From positions 434,001-498,000 of the forward strand of contig NZ_VAUO01000002.1 of NCBI RefSeq assembly GCF_005796105.1: DNA of 64,000 bases, written 5' to 3'. The position numbers and the translations under genes are program-made. Of the stretch, positions 1 to 10,385 are shown one piece after another; positions within the stretch are counted from its first letter, which is position 1; every line of letters begins with the position of its first letter. Below the pieces are notes generated by a model. It saw only the letters and a list, made by a program, of their open reading frames with translations. It ran no database searches and was not told the DNA's origin. The DNA comes from Pseudomonas mosselii (GTDB taxonomy: Bacteria; Pseudomonadota; Gammaproteobacteria; Pseudomonadales; Pseudomonadaceae).

Positions 1-316
1 CAGTGACGAGGCGGTCAAGCTCAGTCGCCTGATCATTGCCCAGGGCAGCCTCGATCCAAGCTTTGGCGAGTATTTCTACGAGGCCGGGCCCAAGCGGGTG
101 TTGGCGGGCATGGAGGCGCTGCTGCGCGGGGCCCACGAACGCGGCCTGCTGTGCATCGACAACCCGCTGCATGCGGCGGAGCATTTCTTCTGCCTGGTCA
201 AGGGAGCACCGGATTATCGCTTGCTGCTGGGGTGTGCGGGGCCGCTGCAAGGCGAGGCGGCCGAGGCCCATGTGCGCGAGGTGGTGGGGATATTCTTGCG
301 CGCCTTCCAAGCTTGA
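1..316 (+). CDS. TetR/AcrR-family regulator, C-terminal part (partial)
   Basis: The reading frame is open from base 2 and ends at TGA 314-316, so the start and the N-terminal helix-turn-helix lie outside the window. The visible ~104 residues are helical and include EYFYEAGPKRVLAGMEALL and a GLLCIDNPLHAAEHFFCLVKG stretch, which resembles the ligand/dimerisation domain of AefR-like TetR repressors (inference from pattern; the DNA-binding domain cannot be seen). An internal ATG at 98 is not the true start because coding continues upstream of it. No partner gene is visible, so the regulated target is unknown. Confidence 0.75.
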   Translation, partial: SDEAVKLSRLIIAQGSLDPSFGEYFYEAGPKRVLAGMEALLRGAHERGLLCIDNPLHAAEHFFCLVKGAPDYRLLLGCAGPLQGEAAEAHVREVVGIFLRAFQA

Positions 317-344
317 AAACAATGCCTTGAATCAGCCGCAAGAT

Positions 345-428
345 GGCACGTATCGCGGCACGAGGCCGCGCCTACGGGTGCAGCGCAGGATTCAGGCTTG
401 GCGCAATCCTGCGGGAGCGGGTTTACCC
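345..428. repeat. REP-type palindromic repeats between TetR and rsmJ
   Basis: The gap between the two convergent genes holds a short GCGGCACGAGGCCGCGCC palindrome and a half-copy of the P. putida-type REP (GCGGGAGCGGGTTTACCC). No gene is seen here. Confidence 0.6.
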
Positions 429-429
429 T

Positions 430-1233
<804 letters not shown>

Positions 1234-1307
1234 TTAATGAACGCCCGGCCACGGCCGATACAGCGAATATCCCGCTATTCTGCCAGAGCACAACGCGCGC
1301 GACTGCC

Positions 1308-1928
1308 ATGACAGATACTCTTCCCATCGGCTTGACCTACCTGTCGCCTGTCGGCAACTACGGTCGGCAGAATACCCAGGCATTGGGTGGCGTCAGCCAC
1401 CTGTGGCAGGATTTCTTCGCCCGCGCGATGGCCGACCAGCAAGCGCTGGAGGTCGACAGTGTCAGCCAGGCACTGGTGCAGTACGACCAGCAAAGCGGCG
1501 AACCCATCGGCGGTGCCAAGGCCCTCGCACTGATCGAAATTCAACGTGCCCTGCCGGTGCAGGACACCATCGTGGCGCCGCCCGAGCCGCTGTTCCTGCC
1601 CAAGGCCGAACTCGAAGCCAAGCTGTTGCCACCGGCCCCCGAGCCTTTCAGCGCCGCTGAGCTGATCGACCAACAGCGCCAGCTCGACCTGAACAACAGC
1701 TGGTTGCGCCCGGTGGTGATGAGCCAAGGCCAGCCTGCCGGCGAACCGGGTCCAGGTCCATCGCCGCGCCCGCTGTTCCTGCCAATCGCCGAACTGGAGC
1801 GCAACCTGCTGGATCCGGCGCCCGAGCCGTTCGACCAAACCACCCTTGAGCAACAGCAGCAGGCGCTGGAGTTCGACACCCACTGGGCACGCCCGGTGGT
1901 GCTGAACAACGTGCGCATGCACGCCTGA
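1308..1928 (+). CDS. Conserved-looking hypothetical protein with a duplicated PLFLP...RPVV module
   Basis: I do not recognise a characterised family. The 206-residue product has no signal peptide or membrane segment and is rich in Pro, Glu, Leu and Gln. Residues ~93-138 and ~154-199 are clear copies of one module: each starts PLFLPxAELE, runs through PAPEPF and a Gln-rich LxQQxQ-L segment, and ends W-x-RPVV. An earlier stretch (residues ~38-57, ADQQALEVDSVSQALV) looks like a third, degraded copy of the module's second half. The N-terminal segment GLTYLSPVGNYGRQNTQALG is distinct. ATG 1308 gives the longest frame. It is divergent from rsmJ and ends 2 bp before the stop of the convergent extensin-like gene. 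Function unknown. Confidence 0.75.
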   Translation: MTDTLPIGLTYLSPVGNYGRQNTQALGGVSHLWQDFFARAMADQQALEVDSVSQALVQYDQQSGEPIGGAKALALIEIQRALPVQDTIVAPPEPLFLPKAELEAKLLPPAPEPFSAAELIDQQRQLDLNNSWLRPVVMSQGQPAGEPGPGPSPRPLFLPIAELERNLLDPAPEPFDQTTLEQQQQALEFDTHWARPVVLNNVRMHA

Positions 1929-1930
1929 GG

Positions 1931-2620
1931 TCAGCGGCAGACCTGCCAGAACCCCATGTCCAGGTGAAAGTGATTGCGGTGGGCGGCGTTGTAGTCCGGC
2001 CCCAGCACGGTGCTGAAGCTGTCACAGGCGCCATCGCGCACTTGGCGTAGAAAACGCGCCTTGTCCCCCTCCCCTTGCCAGTCGCTCAGCAGCACGATGC
2101 GCTGCCCGTCCTTGAGGCGAAAACCGCTGATGTCCAACGCATTGGCCGTGGCGTGCTGACTCAATCGCCCCTGCTTGCGGTGGTAGACGTTACGGCAGGC
2201 AAAGCTGCCGAGGTGATCGACCTGCGTCACCGGCTGGCCGAATACGCGCTGCGCGGCCGGTTGCAGGCTATGCACCTCGAACAGAGCATAGGCCACCGCT
2301 AGCGGACAACTGGCAAGAAAGCTGCTGCTCACGCGCGCTTGACCACCCTCTACACGCCAGACATTGTGCAAGGGGCAGTTGGCATCAGGCGGGCTATCAG
2401 CCTGCGACTTCACACGCAAGGTCGAGGTTTGCAAGGACCTGCGACACAACTCAGGGTCATCCCTCAGGCGCGACAGTTTGTAGGCAGTCAGCAGGTTCGG
2501 CGCTTGCTGCACGTCCAGCACAGCCCAAGGGTTCCAAGCGTTTGGCAGGCGCCAGCCGAGTTGCCAGGCAGCGCCGACCGACGCCAGTAGCGCCGCCAAC
2601 GCGGCCAACCCAATGCGCAC
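1931..2620 (-). CDS. Extensin-like C-terminal domain protein, membrane-anchored
   Basis: Product of 229 residues. An N-terminal hydrophobic segment (residues 3-20) is likely a signal anchor, so the rest would be periplasmic. The C-terminal half shows the extensin_C family pattern: HATANALDISGF (about residue 155) and AHRNHFHLDMGFW near the end. These are the His/Asp/His positions seen in the M15/D-Ala-D-Ala peptidase-like fold, so a zinc peptidase acting on peptidoglycan is possible but unproven. Several Cys residues could form disulphides. The start is GTG at 2620, preceded by GAGG and only 6 bp after the stop of the PEP-mutase-family gene, so the two are probably co-transcribed. Confidence 0.85.
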   Translation of the reverse strand: MRIGLAALAALLASVGAAWQLGWRLPNAWNPWAVLDVQQAPNLLTAYKLSRLRDDPELCRRSLQTSTLRVKSQADSPPDANCPLHNVWRVEGGQARVSSSFLASCPLAVAYALFEVHSLQPAAQRVFGQPVTQVDHLGSFACRNVYHRKQGRLSQHATANALDISGFRLKDGQRIVLLSDWQGEGDKARFLRQVRDGACDSFSTVLGPDYNAAHRNHFHLDMGFWQVCR

Positions 2621-2626
2621 AGGGCC

Positions 2627-3457
2627 TCAGCGGCGGAACAGGTCATTGAGCCGGGCGAACGGCAGCGCCTGCTCGCCATAGCCGAACGTGCCCTGATCGC
2701 GGATTTCCAGCGCAGCACGCTCGAAGGCACCCAGCGCAGCGCGGGCCAGCGAAGAGCCGACGCTGATGCGCTTCACGCCCAGGTCCTGCAGTTGATTCAC
2801 GCTCAGCGCCATCCCGGGCATGCCCATCAGCACGTTCACAGGCTTGGGCGCCAGCGCCTGCACCACTGCGCGGACTTCATCGACCGTGCGCAGCCCTGGC
2901 GCATACAGCACGTCCGCTCCGGCCTCGGCGTAGGCTTGCAGGCGTTTGATGGTGTCGTCCAGGTCCAGGCGCCCGTGCAGCAGGTTTTCCGCCCGGGCGC
3001 AGAGCATGAATGGGAATGGCAGGCTGCGCGCTGCCGCTACCGCCGCCCGCACACGCGCCACGGACAGCGCGAAATCATAGATCGGCGCCTCGCTGCGGCC
3101 GCTCGCATCTTCGATCGAGCCGCCCACCAGGCCCGCCTCGGCGGCGCTCAGGATGGTCTGGGCACACACCTCGGGCTGCTCGCCGAAACCGTTCTCCAGA
3201 TCGGCTGCCACCGGCAGCGGCGTGGCATCGACGATGGCACTGGCGTTATCCAGGGTTTCATCCAGGCTCAACGCCGCCTCGGCATCTGGCCGGCCAAGGC
3301 TGAATGCGAGCCCCGCACTGGTGGTCGCCAGGGCCTCGAAACCGAGGCTTGCCAGCAGTTTCGCCGAACCGGCGTCCCACGGATTGGGGATAACGAACGC
3401 GCCATCGCGCGCGTGTAATGCCTTGAAGGCTTCGGCTCGTAGGGTTTGCACATCCAT
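2627..3457 (-). CDS. Isocitrate lyase/PEP mutase family protein
   Basis: A 276-residue (beta/alpha)8-barrel enzyme of the ICL/PEPM superfamily, cytoplasmic. Visible signatures are the FVIPNPWDAGSAKLLASLGF opening, the ATTSAGLAFSLG substrate loop, VAADLENGFG (Asp and Glu for Mg2+) and GGSIEDASG. The canonical catalytic loop of isocitrate lyase (KKCGH) is not seen, so the reaction is more likely C-C or P-C bond chemistry on a small oxoacid of the methylisocitrate lyase/oxaloacetate decarboxylase type; the substrate is unknown. The start ATG 3457 has a GGAGG site seven bases upstream. It leads a likely two-gene unit with the extensin-like gene. Confidence 0.88.
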   Translation of the reverse strand: MDVQTLRAEAFKALHARDGAFVIPNPWDAGSAKLLASLGFEALATTSAGLAFSLGRPDAEAALSLDETLDNASAIVDATPLPVAADLENGFGEQPEVCAQTILSAAEAGLVGGSIEDASGRSEAPIYDFALSVARVRAAVAAARSLPFPFMLCARAENLLHGRLDLDDTIKRLQAYAEAGADVLYAPGLRTVDEVRAVVQALAPKPVNVLMGMPGMALSVNQLQDLGVKRISVGSSLARAALGAFERAALEIRDQGTFGYGEQALPFARLNDLFRR

Positions 3458-3488
3458 GGTTCAACCTCCGGCAGTGTTCGACGCGTGG

Positions 3489-4358
3489 TCAGAGTAGGCC
3501 CAATTGTTCGACCTCGGGCGCACGTGGCAATTCCGGCAATGCCTCAAGCCCTGGCAAACGCTGCATCAGACGCTGATGGAAGCGTTGGGCGAGTGCGGCG
3601 GCCAGCCGGTTGTCGGCGGTATGCAGAAAGACATACGGGCTGCGGCCTTCTTCGATCCAGCCGGCGACCTTGTCTACCCAAGGGCTCAGGAACGGCTCGT
3701 TGGCTTCAAGCTCGGGATGGCCGATGAAACGTACCTGCGGGTGCAGGCTGAACGCGCAAGGCCGCGGCGGCACCTTGGGTTTCTTGGCCTGGGCGTGCAG
3801 CACGCCCGGCTCGCGCGAGGTGCAACTGAACAAGGCTCGCGGGTCGAGGCAGATGCGTTCGATCCCACGCTCATGCAGCAGGCGGTTGAGCTGGCGCTCC
3901 TCTTCGCCGCGCGCGAAGAAGGCATCGTGACGCACCTCTACCGCAACCGGCACACGCAACTCGTCGAGAAAATACGCAAGCTCGGCCAATCGCGCCGGGC
4001 CGAACTGCGCGGGCAATTGCAGCCAGTACGGCGCAACCCGCTCGCCCAGCGGGGCCATCAACTGGGTGAACGCAAGCGCCGAATCAAGCTGGCCACGCAA
4101 GTCATCTACATGGCTGACATCGCCGGGAAACTTGGCAGTGAAGCGAAAGCCCGCAGGCATGATGCGCGCCCACCGCTCCACGGTGGCAGGCGCAGGGCGC
4201 GCATAGAAGGTGGTGTTGCCTTCGACGGCATTGAATACCTGGCTGTATAGCCCAAGAAAATCACCCGTGCGCGCGTCAGCAGGGTAGAGGTACTCGCGCC
4301 AGGCGTTTTCGCTCCAGGACGGGCAACCGAGAAAGTAAGGCAGTGGGGACCGAATCAT
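3489..4358 (-). CDS. DUF72 (YecE-like) family protein
   Basis: A 289-residue cytoplasmic protein with the DUF72 TIM-barrel signatures: FLGCPSWSENAWREYLYP at the N-terminus, VFNAVEGNTTFYARP, FRFTAKFPGDVSH, and a YVFLHTADNRLAAALAQRFH segment near the C-terminus. The family is widespread and has no established biochemical role. The start codon lies 3 bp after the stop of the 95-residue gene upstream, indicating co-transcription with it. Confidence 0.88.
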   Translation of the reverse strand: MIRSPLPYFLGCPSWSENAWREYLYPADARTGDFLGLYSQVFNAVEGNTTFYARPAPATVERWARIMPAGFRFTAKFPGDVSHVDDLRGQLDSALAFTQLMAPLGERVAPYWLQLPAQFGPARLAELAYFLDELRVPVAVEVRHDAFFARGEEERQLNRLLHERGIERICLDPRALFSCTSREPGVLHAQAKKPKVPPRPCAFSLHPQVRFIGHPELEANEPFLSPWVDKVAGWIEEGRSPYVFLHTADNRLAAALAQRFHQRLMQRLPGLEALPELPRAPEVEQLGLL

Positions 4359-4361
4359 CCG

Positions 4362-4649
4362 TCAAATGTACAGGTCCAGCCCCAGCACTTCCATGTCCCA
4401 ATCGGTAAAGCCTGCGGTGGTCAGGTAGCTGGCAAGGGCGGTGGACGTGCGCCGGTCGCGGGCACGCGGGAAGATCATGTCCTGCTGGCGGGCCGGCAGG
4501 TCGCTCTTGCGACGGTTGCTGCGGGTGTACTGTATGTCTGCCTCATCGATCGCTTCGGCCTCTTCACTGACGGCCTCATCGCGCAGCGGCGCCTTACGCG
4601 GTGCGCGCTTGATGGGGTAGCTCTGTGAGGCGAAGCCGTCGATACGCAT
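4362..4649 (-). CDS. Small hypothetical protein (95 aa)
   Basis: No family recognised. The product MRIDGFASQSYPIKR... is basic near the N-terminus, acidic in the middle (EEAEAIDEAD), and ends in a hydrophobic DMEVLGLDLYI tail. The YTRSNRRKSDLPARQ motif and this tail suggest a real protein rather than a shadow frame. I prefer ATG 4649 to a TTG at 4679 (105 residues). The gene sits 3 bp upstream of the DUF72 gene in the same orientation. A likely promoter region of ~150 bp lies between it and tsaB. Confidence 0.6.
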   Translation of the reverse strand: MRIDGFASQSYPIKRAPRKAPLRDEAVSEEAEAIDEADIQYTRSNRRKSDLPARQQDMIFPRARDRRTSTALASYLTTAGFTDWDMEVLGLDLYI

Positions 4650-4798
4650 GAACGTTGCACTCAAGACCAATGATGGCAATTTAGCAGCATCAGAGATCCA
4701 TCGCTAATGCCCGAACTGATAACTAGACCACAGATCGCGCAAAAGGTTTAACACTTAGGGGCAGGAACCGCCCCATTGCAAACCTGTGAAGGTATCCG

Positions 4799-5473
4799 TC
4801 AACGCGCCTTTGGCGTCGCCACGTTGTCGCGCAGGTACACAGGCTGCGCCAACTCGGCGGCCACCGCCTCGCCACGGGTCCAGGCGAAACGGGCCAGGCT
4901 GAGGATGTCCTGAGCATCGGGCAACGCGGCCGGATCGCTCGCTGTCAGTTTTACCGCCAGGCGTTCAGCCAGGCTCCAGCCGGTACCGGCGCCATACCAA
5001 TCGTCACCCAAGTCGTCGGGCAAGGCCACGCGTTCAGGGGCGATCACCGCCTCCTGGCCGATCAGGCGCATCTCGCCCAGTTCAGCCTGATAGCAGCCCC
5101 AGTACACCTCGTCCATGCGCGCATCGATAGCCGCCGCAACCTGCTGCACACCATGACGGCGCAGGGCGCCTTGGGCCAGGGCAGCCAGGTTAGATGTCGG
5201 CAGCACGGGGCGTTCGAGGGCGAACGCCAGGCCCTGGACCACGCCGATGGCGATACGCACGCCGGTGAACGCGCCCGGGCCACGGCCGAAGGCGATGGCA
5301 TCCACTGCGCTCAAGGCCACGCCCGAGTCGGCCAGCAACTGCTTGATCATCGGCAGCAGCTTTTGCGCGTGCATACGCGGGATCACCTCATAGTGGCTGG
5401 TCACCTTGCCGTCATGCAGCAGGGCGACGGAACAGGCTTCGGTGGCGGTATCCAGGGCCAACAAGGTGGTCAT
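4799..5473 (-). CDS. tsaB: tRNA threonylcarbamoyladenosine biosynthesis protein TsaB
   Basis: TsaB is the ASKHA-fold scaffold subunit that works with TsaD and TsaE to transfer the threonylcarbamoyl group to A37 of tRNAs reading ANN codons. The 224-residue product has the start MTTLLALDTATEACSVALL, the Sua/Gcp-type motif AFGRGPGAFTGVRIAIGVV, and RPVLPTSNLAALAQ. The frame stays open for 48 codons upstream, but ATG 5473 matches the family's N-terminus. It follows adk in the same direction with a terminator and a hairpin repeat between them, so it probably has its own promoter. Confidence 0.93.
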   Translation of the reverse strand: MTTLLALDTATEACSVALLHDGKVTSHYEVIPRMHAQKLLPMIKQLLADSGVALSAVDAIAFGRGPGAFTGVRIAIGVVQGLAFALERPVLPTSNLAALAQGALRRHGVQQVAAAIDARMDEVYWGCYQAELGEMRLIGQEAVIAPERVALPDDLGDDWYGAGTGWSLAERLAVKLTASDPAALPDAQDILSLARFAWTRGEAVAAELAQPVYLRDNVATPKAR

Positions 5474-5534
5474 CGAACGGGTATCCAGGGGCAGGAGTAA
5501 AGACGCGGCATTATAGGGCAGCAGTGGCCTGTGT

Positions 5535-5561
5535 GTGTAGGCGCGGCCTCGTGCCGCGCCT
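5535..5561. repeat. Perfect 11-bp-stem hairpin, REP-like
   Basis: GTAGGCGCGGC and GCCGCGCCTAC flank a CTCGT loop. The sequence resembles the GCGGCCTNGTGCCGCG subtype seen near 11.25 kb and 60.35 kb. It lies between tsaB and the adk terminator. Confidence 0.6.
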
Positions 5562-5588
5562 ACAAGGGGGCGTTGTGGCGGACAAACG

Positions 5589-5614
5589 AAAACGGCCCGC
5601 AAGCGGGCCGTTTT
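5589..5614 (-). terminator. Rho-independent terminator of adk
   Basis: A GC-rich stem (CGGCCCGC, loop AA, GCGGGCCG) is flanked by AAAA on the + strand side and TTTT. Read on the minus strand it follows the adk stop by about 17 bp and ends in a U-run. Confidence 0.85.
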
Positions 5615-5630
5615 CATGCGTGCCGGTAGA

Positions 5631-6302
<672 letters not shown>

Positions 6303-6540
6303 TTATGTAAATCAACGGATTCGGCGCACAAGGCCAACTCCGGAAAATCGGACGAGACCGCAAAATCGGTCAGAGGGCTGCTCAAGATACACAGCGCCCG
6401 CCCCCCCGACAAGCGTCCCAAAGGGGCAGCCAAGGGTCCGGTGCAGCCCGCCAGTGGGCAGGTTGCGCCCAGCGCAACCATGCCTTCTACAGCCTCGGCT
6501 TGGCACCGGCCTGGCTTAGCGGCATCCGCGCGCCATCCAC

Positions 6541-9168
6541 TTACCCGGTGTTGCGCAACCCCGCCGCGATACCCGCCACGGTCACCAACAAGGCCTGCTC
6601 CAATGGGCTATCCAGAGCGGCTTCGCGGCTGCGCGAGCGGGCCAGCAACTCGGCTTGCAAGCGGTGCAACGGGTCCAGGTAAGTGTTGCGCAAACGGATG
6701 AATTCGAGGGTTTCGGGGCTGTGCGCCAGTAGCACCGGCTGCCCGGTCAGGCCCAGCACGACCTGGCACGACTGCGACAATAGGTCGCGCAGATGCACCC
6801 CCAATGGCAGCAGTTGCGGTTGCACTAGACGTTGGTCGTAGGCCTCGGCAATCTGCGCATCGGCCTTGGCCAACACCATTTCGAGCATGTCGATGCGGGT
6901 ACGGAAGAACGGCCACTGTTCGCGCATCTGCGCCAGTAACTCGCCCTGCCCCCGCGCCAGCGCGTTGTTCAGCGCGGTTTCCCAGCCCAGCCAGGCTGGC
7001 AGCATCAAGCGGGTCTGGGTCCAGCCGAAAATCCACGGGATAGCCCGTAGGCTCTCGATACCGCCCGCCCTGCGCTTGGCCGGACGACTGCCCAGCGGCA
7101 GGCGACCGAGTTCCTGCTCAGGGGTCGACTGGCGGAAATACTCGACAAAGTCGGGATTCTCGCGCACTACGTCGCGGTAGGCCTTCACGCCATCGGCGGC
7201 CAACTGGTCCATCAGCGCACGCCAGGCTGGCTGCGGTGGCGGCGGCGGCAACAAGGTGGCTTCCAGCACGGCGGCCAGATACAGGTTGAGGTTCTGCTCG
7301 GCGATGCCTGGCAAGCCGAACTTGAAGCGGATCATCTCGCCCTGTTCAGTCGTGCGGAAACGCCCGCCCACCGAACCTGGCGGCTGCGACAGGATCGCCG
7401 CATGCGCCGGACCACCGCCACGCCCGACCGTGCCGCCGCGACCATGGAACAACAGCAGCTCGACCTGATGCTCGCGGCAGATGCGCACCAGACTCTCCTG
7501 GGCCCGATACTGGGCCCAGGCGGCTGCGGTAGTGCCCGCATCTTTGGCCGAGTCGGAATAGCCGATCATCACCTCCTGCGGGCCATGCAATCCTGCGCGG
7601 TAACCCGGCAGGCCCAGCAGCCGCTGCATCACGGGGCCGGCATTGTCCAGGTCAGCCAGGGTTTCGAACAGCGGCACCACACGCATCGGCCGGGTCAGGC
7701 CGGCTTCTTTGAGCAGCAATTGCACCGCCAGCACGTCGGAAGCGGCGCCCGCCATGGAGATCACGTAGGAGCCCAATGAGGCCGCTGGGGCGGCGGCGAT
7801 CTCGCGGCAGGTGGCGAGCACCTCGGCGGTTTCCGCCTGGGGCCTGAAATGCCCCGGCAGCAGTGGCCGGCGGTTCTTCAGTTCAGCCTGCAAGAAGGCA
7901 ATGCGCTGCTCCTCGTCCCAGTCGGCGTAACGCCCAAGGCCCAGGTAATCGGTGATCTCCGACAGCGCATCGCGATGGCGCGCCGAGTCCTGGCGTATAT
8001 CCAGACGCACCAAGAACAGGCCGAAGGTCACCGCCCGGCGCAGGCAGTCGAGCAACGGACCGTCGGCGATCACGCCCATGCCACAGGCATGCAGCGACTG
8101 GTAGCACAGCTCGAGCGGCGCGATCAGTTCGCGGTTGTCGTGCAGCACGGCGGCGCTGGCCGGTTGCGGGGTGGCCAACGAGGCATGCGCCCAGGCCCGG
8201 GTGGCACGCAGCCGCTCGCGCAACTGCTTGAGCAGCGCGCGGTACGGTTCGGCACTGTCGCCGACCTGCTCGCGCAGGGCAGCGCTGGCCGCCTGCATCG
8301 ACAGCTCTGCCGCCAGGTCGTCGATATCGCGCAGGAACAGGTCGGCAGCCATCCAGCGCGCCAGCAGCAGCACCTCACGCGTCACCACGGCAGTGACATT
8401 CGGGTTGCCATCACGATCGCCGCCCATCCAAGAGGCGAAGCGCACAGGTGCGGCCTCCAGCGGCAAGCGCAGCCCGGTGGCCTCGAACAATGCCGCATCG
8501 ACCTTGCGCAAGTGGCTGGGAATGGCCTGCCACAGCGAATGCTCGATCACCGCGAAGCCCCACTTGGCTTCATCCACCGGGGTGGGCCGGGTGCGGCGGA
8601 TCTCCTCGGTGTGCCAGGCCTCGGCAATCAATCTGCGCAGGCGCTCGCGCACCTGCTGGCGTTCGGCGGGCAGCAGGTCACGGTGATCCTGCGCCGCCAG
8701 TTGCGCCGCGATGGCATCGTATTTCTGGATGAGCGTGCGGCGTGCCACCTCGGTAGGGTGAGCGGTGAGCACCAACTGGATATCCAGACGCGCCACCTGT
8801 CGGGCCAAAGTGTCATCGCCATGCCCGGCAGCCTTGAGCCGCGCCAGCAACTCGGGCAGCACCCTGGCCTCGAATGGCTCGGGCTGGTCAGGGTCGCGAC
8901 GGTGGATCAACTGATACTGCTCGGCGATGTTGGCCAGGTTGAGAAACTGGTTGAACGCGCGCGCCACCGGCAGCAGTTCGTCCTCGGCCAATCCGTCGAG
9001 GGTCGAACTCAGTTGCTCGCCCTCCACCAGCCGATCGGCCTTGGCGCTGTGGCGAATGGCCTCGATCTTGTCGAGAAATGCCTGTCCATGCTGCTGGCGG
9101 ATGGTCTCGCCCAGCAGTTCTCCTAAAAGGTGCACATCCTCACGCAAGCGCTGATCGATATCGCTCAT
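6541..9168 (-). CDS. ppc: Phosphoenolpyruvate carboxylase
   Basis: Anaplerotic enzyme that carboxylates PEP to oxaloacetate. The 875-residue product has the catalytic His motif [20 protein letters not shown], the [20 protein letters not shown] loop, the [20 protein letters not shown] segment and the invariant C-terminus ending RNTG. The frame is open upstream, but ATG 9168 ([20 protein letters not shown]) matches the family and has GAGAGG just before it. It is divergent from the 114-residue gene at 9313. Confidence 0.97.
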   Translation of the reverse strand: MSDIDQRLREDVHLLGELLGETIRQQHGQAFLDKIEAIRHSAKADRLVEGEQLSSTLDGLAEDELLPVARAFNQFLNLANIAEQYQLIHRRDPDQPEPFEARVLPELLARLKAAGHGDDTLARQVARLDIQLVLTAHPTEVARRTLIQKYDAIAAQLAAQDHRDLLPAERQQVRERLRRLIAEAWHTEEIRRTRPTPVDEAKWGFAVIEHSLWQAIPSHLRKVDAALFEATGLRLPLEAAPVRFASWMGGDRDGNPNVTAVVTREVLLLARWMAADLFLRDIDDLAAELSMQAASAALREQVGDSAEPYRALLKQLRERLRATRAWAHASLATPQPASAAVLHDNRELIAPLELCYQSLHACGMGVIADGPLLDCLRRAVTFGLFLVRLDIRQDSARHRDALSEITDYLGLGRYADWDEEQRIAFLQAELKNRRPLLPGHFRPQAETAEVLATCREIAAAPAASLGSYVISMAGAASDVLAVQLLLKEAGLTRPMRVVPLFETLADLDNAGPVMQRLLGLPGYRAGLHGPQEVMIGYSDSAKDAGTTAAAWAQYRAQESLVRICREHQVELLLFHGRGGTVGRGGGPAHAAILSQPPGSVGGRFRTTEQGEMIRFKFGLPGIAEQNLNLYLAAVLEATLLPPPPPQPAWRALMDQLAADGVKAYRDVVRENPDFVEYFRQSTPEQELGRLPLGSRPAKRRAGGIESLRAIPWIFGWTQTRLMLPAWLGWETALNNALARGQGELLAQMREQWPFFRTRIDMLEMVLAKADAQIAEAYDQRLVQPQLLPLGVHLRDLLSQSCQVVLGLTGQPVLLAHSPETLEFIRLRNTYLDPLHRLQAELLARSRSREAALDSPLEQALLVTVAGIAAGLRNTG

Positions 9169-9312
9169 CGGGCCTCTCCACTCCAGGAAACAGCATGCGC
9201 CAAGAGTGCCCACTGCCGATGGCGCCTGGCAAGCCACACGCTGCTAAAGCAACTAAAGTGAACAGTGCCTATCCGAAGCATTGCCACCTTTGAGGCTTTG
9301 ACAGAGGTCATC

Positions 9313-9657
9313 ATGAAAATCCGCGAACTCGCCCATCACTGGGAACAGAATGCCGCCGGACGCCTGAGCCCTACCGGCCATGTGCTGCACTTGGACATGG
9401 AGGCCGAGGCGCGCCTGGCGGCGTTGATCGAGATGTACCCCAAGCGCAGCGCCGAAGCGCTGCTCGGCGAACTGGTTGCCGCCGCCCTTGAGGAGCTGGA
9501 AGCGAGCTTCCCGTACGTCAAGGGCCAGCAGGTAATCGCCACCGACGAAGAAGGCGATCCGCTGTACGAGGACATCGGCCCCACCCCGCGCTTCCTGGCG
9601 CTTTCGCGTCGTCACCTGCACGCCCTCGGTAGTGCCCCGGACGATGATCGCCAGTGA
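9313..9657 (+). CDS. Small conserved protein of the ppc neighbourhood (putative pilin-assembly-type annotation)
   Basis: A 114-residue cytoplasmic protein, MKIRELAHHWEQNAAG..., with an alpha-helical MEAEARLAALIEMYPKRSAEALLGELVAAALEELE core and a C-terminal acidic segment. In P. aeruginosa an equivalent gene next to ppc (PA3688) is, as I recall, labelled a pilin assembly chaperone; I see nothing in the sequence that proves that role. ATG 9313 is chosen over an upstream codon at 9265 because ACAGAGG lies just upstream. Confidence 0.75.
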   Translation: MKIRELAHHWEQNAAGRLSPTGHVLHLDMEAEARLAALIEMYPKRSAEALLGELVAAALEELEASFPYVKGQQVIATDEEGDPLYEDIGPTPRFLALSRRHLHALGSAPDDDRQ

Positions 9658-9671
9658 CCCCTTCCCAGGCT

Positions 9672-9696
9672 GCGGGCCTTGCCACACAAGGCCCGC
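9672..9696 (+). terminator. Strong hairpin after the 114-aa gene
   Basis: GCGGGCCTTG and CAAGGCCCGC form a perfect 10-bp stem around a CCACA loop, 15 bp after the stop. There is no U-run, so it may act as an mRNA 3'-end stabiliser rather than a classical terminator. Confidence 0.5.
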
Positions 9697-9734
9697 GATA
9701 CCGCCAGCGTACGCCAAAGTTCCCCCGCCAAAGC

Positions 9735-9752
9735 GCTGACCGATCAGTCAGC
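9735..9752. promoter_or_regulatory. Dyad GCTGAC-N6-GTCAGC, possible operator
   Basis: A perfect 6-bp inverted repeat lies in the 266-bp gap ahead of the DUF4398/OmpA pair, directly before an A-tract. It sits ~30 bp upstream of a candidate promoter. No cognate regulator is identifiable. Confidence 0.3.
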
Positions 9753-9782
9753 AAAAAAAACATTTAGCGTGCGAATTTTTCT

Positions 9783-9810
9783 GAACTATCGGAAAAATGC
9801 CTCGGTCACA
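9783..9810 (+). promoter_or_regulatory. Candidate AlgU (sigma-22)-type promoter
   Basis: GAACTA and TCACA are separated by 17 bp, close to the envelope-stress consensus GAACTT-N16/17-TCTGA, and lie ~115 bp before the DUF4398 lipoprotein start. The P. aeruginosa counterparts (PA3691 and lptF/PA3692) are known as AlgU-dependent, which is the main reason for this call. Confidence 0.4.
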
Positions 9811-9923
9811 GCCCATAGCCATCACGGCAAAACCCTGCAAAAACGGGCGCTGAAGCGCTCGCCTTGATACAGGGAAACAGCGATGGAATGTGCTCTGCCA
9901 TCGTCGTTAACAGGAGTGACCCA

Positions 9924-10337
9924 ATGGAGTTGACTACCATGAAGACCCGCATCGCAAAACCCTCCTCCAGCCACCTGCGCGGGCTCAAGCTGGCCGCACT
10001 GGCCCTGGGCAGCAGCCTGGTACTGGCCGGTTGCGCTGGCAAGCCACCCAGCGAGCAGTACGCCGTGACCCAATCGGCAGTCAATTCGGCTGTCAGCGCG
10101 GGCGGCACCGAGTTCGCCGCGGTGGAAATGAAAGCCGCCCAGGACAAGTTCAAGCAGGCGGAAATCGCCATGCACGACAAAAAGTATGACGAGGCGCGGA
10201 TGCTCGCGGAACAGGCCGAGTGGGATGCTCGCGTCGCCGAACGCAAAGCGCAGGCCGCCAAGGCCCAGAAGGCCCTGCAGGATGCCCGCCAGGGCGTGCA
10301 GGACATTCGCGAGGAAGGCATGCGCAGCGCCGAGTGA
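9924..10337 (+). CDS. DUF4398 domain lipoprotein
   Basis: A 137-residue lipoprotein. The N-terminal signal sequence ends in LVLAGC, a lipobox with the lipidated Cys near residue 38. The mature part is a long helix rich in Ala, Gln, Lys and Glu (EMKAAQDKFKQAEIAM, AERKAQAAKAQKALQDAR) and probably coiled coil, as in DUF4398 proteins that accompany OmpA-like lipoproteins. ATG 9924 has AGGAG seven bases upstream; MKTR (9939) is a weaker alternative, and the frame extends further upstream without a ribosome site. Together with the next gene it forms a two-gene unit corresponding to PA3691-PA3692. Confidence 0.85.
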   Translation: MELTTMKTRIAKPSSSHLRGLKLAALALGSSLVLAGCAGKPPSEQYAVTQSAVNSAVSAGGTEFAAVEMKAAQDKFKQAEIAMHDKKYDEARMLAEQAEWDARVAERKAQAAKAQKALQDARQGVQDIREEGMRSAE

Positions 10338-10385
10338 GCCTGCCACGCCCCCTGAGCCTTCGTTAGCAATCAAAGGATGAATACC

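Noticed and set aside
5535..5561. Hairpin as a second adk terminator
   Set aside because: No U-run; it resembles the REP-like repeat elsewhere.
7849..9126. 425-codon open frame on the + strand
   Set aside because: Fully antisense to ppc, composition is high-GC shadow (His/Gln/Arg-rich), with no ribosome site or known domain.
9251..9268. Half copy of the MITE end (TAAAGTGAACAG)
   Set aside because: Single 12-bp similarity without partner or flanking repeat; chance cannot be excluded.
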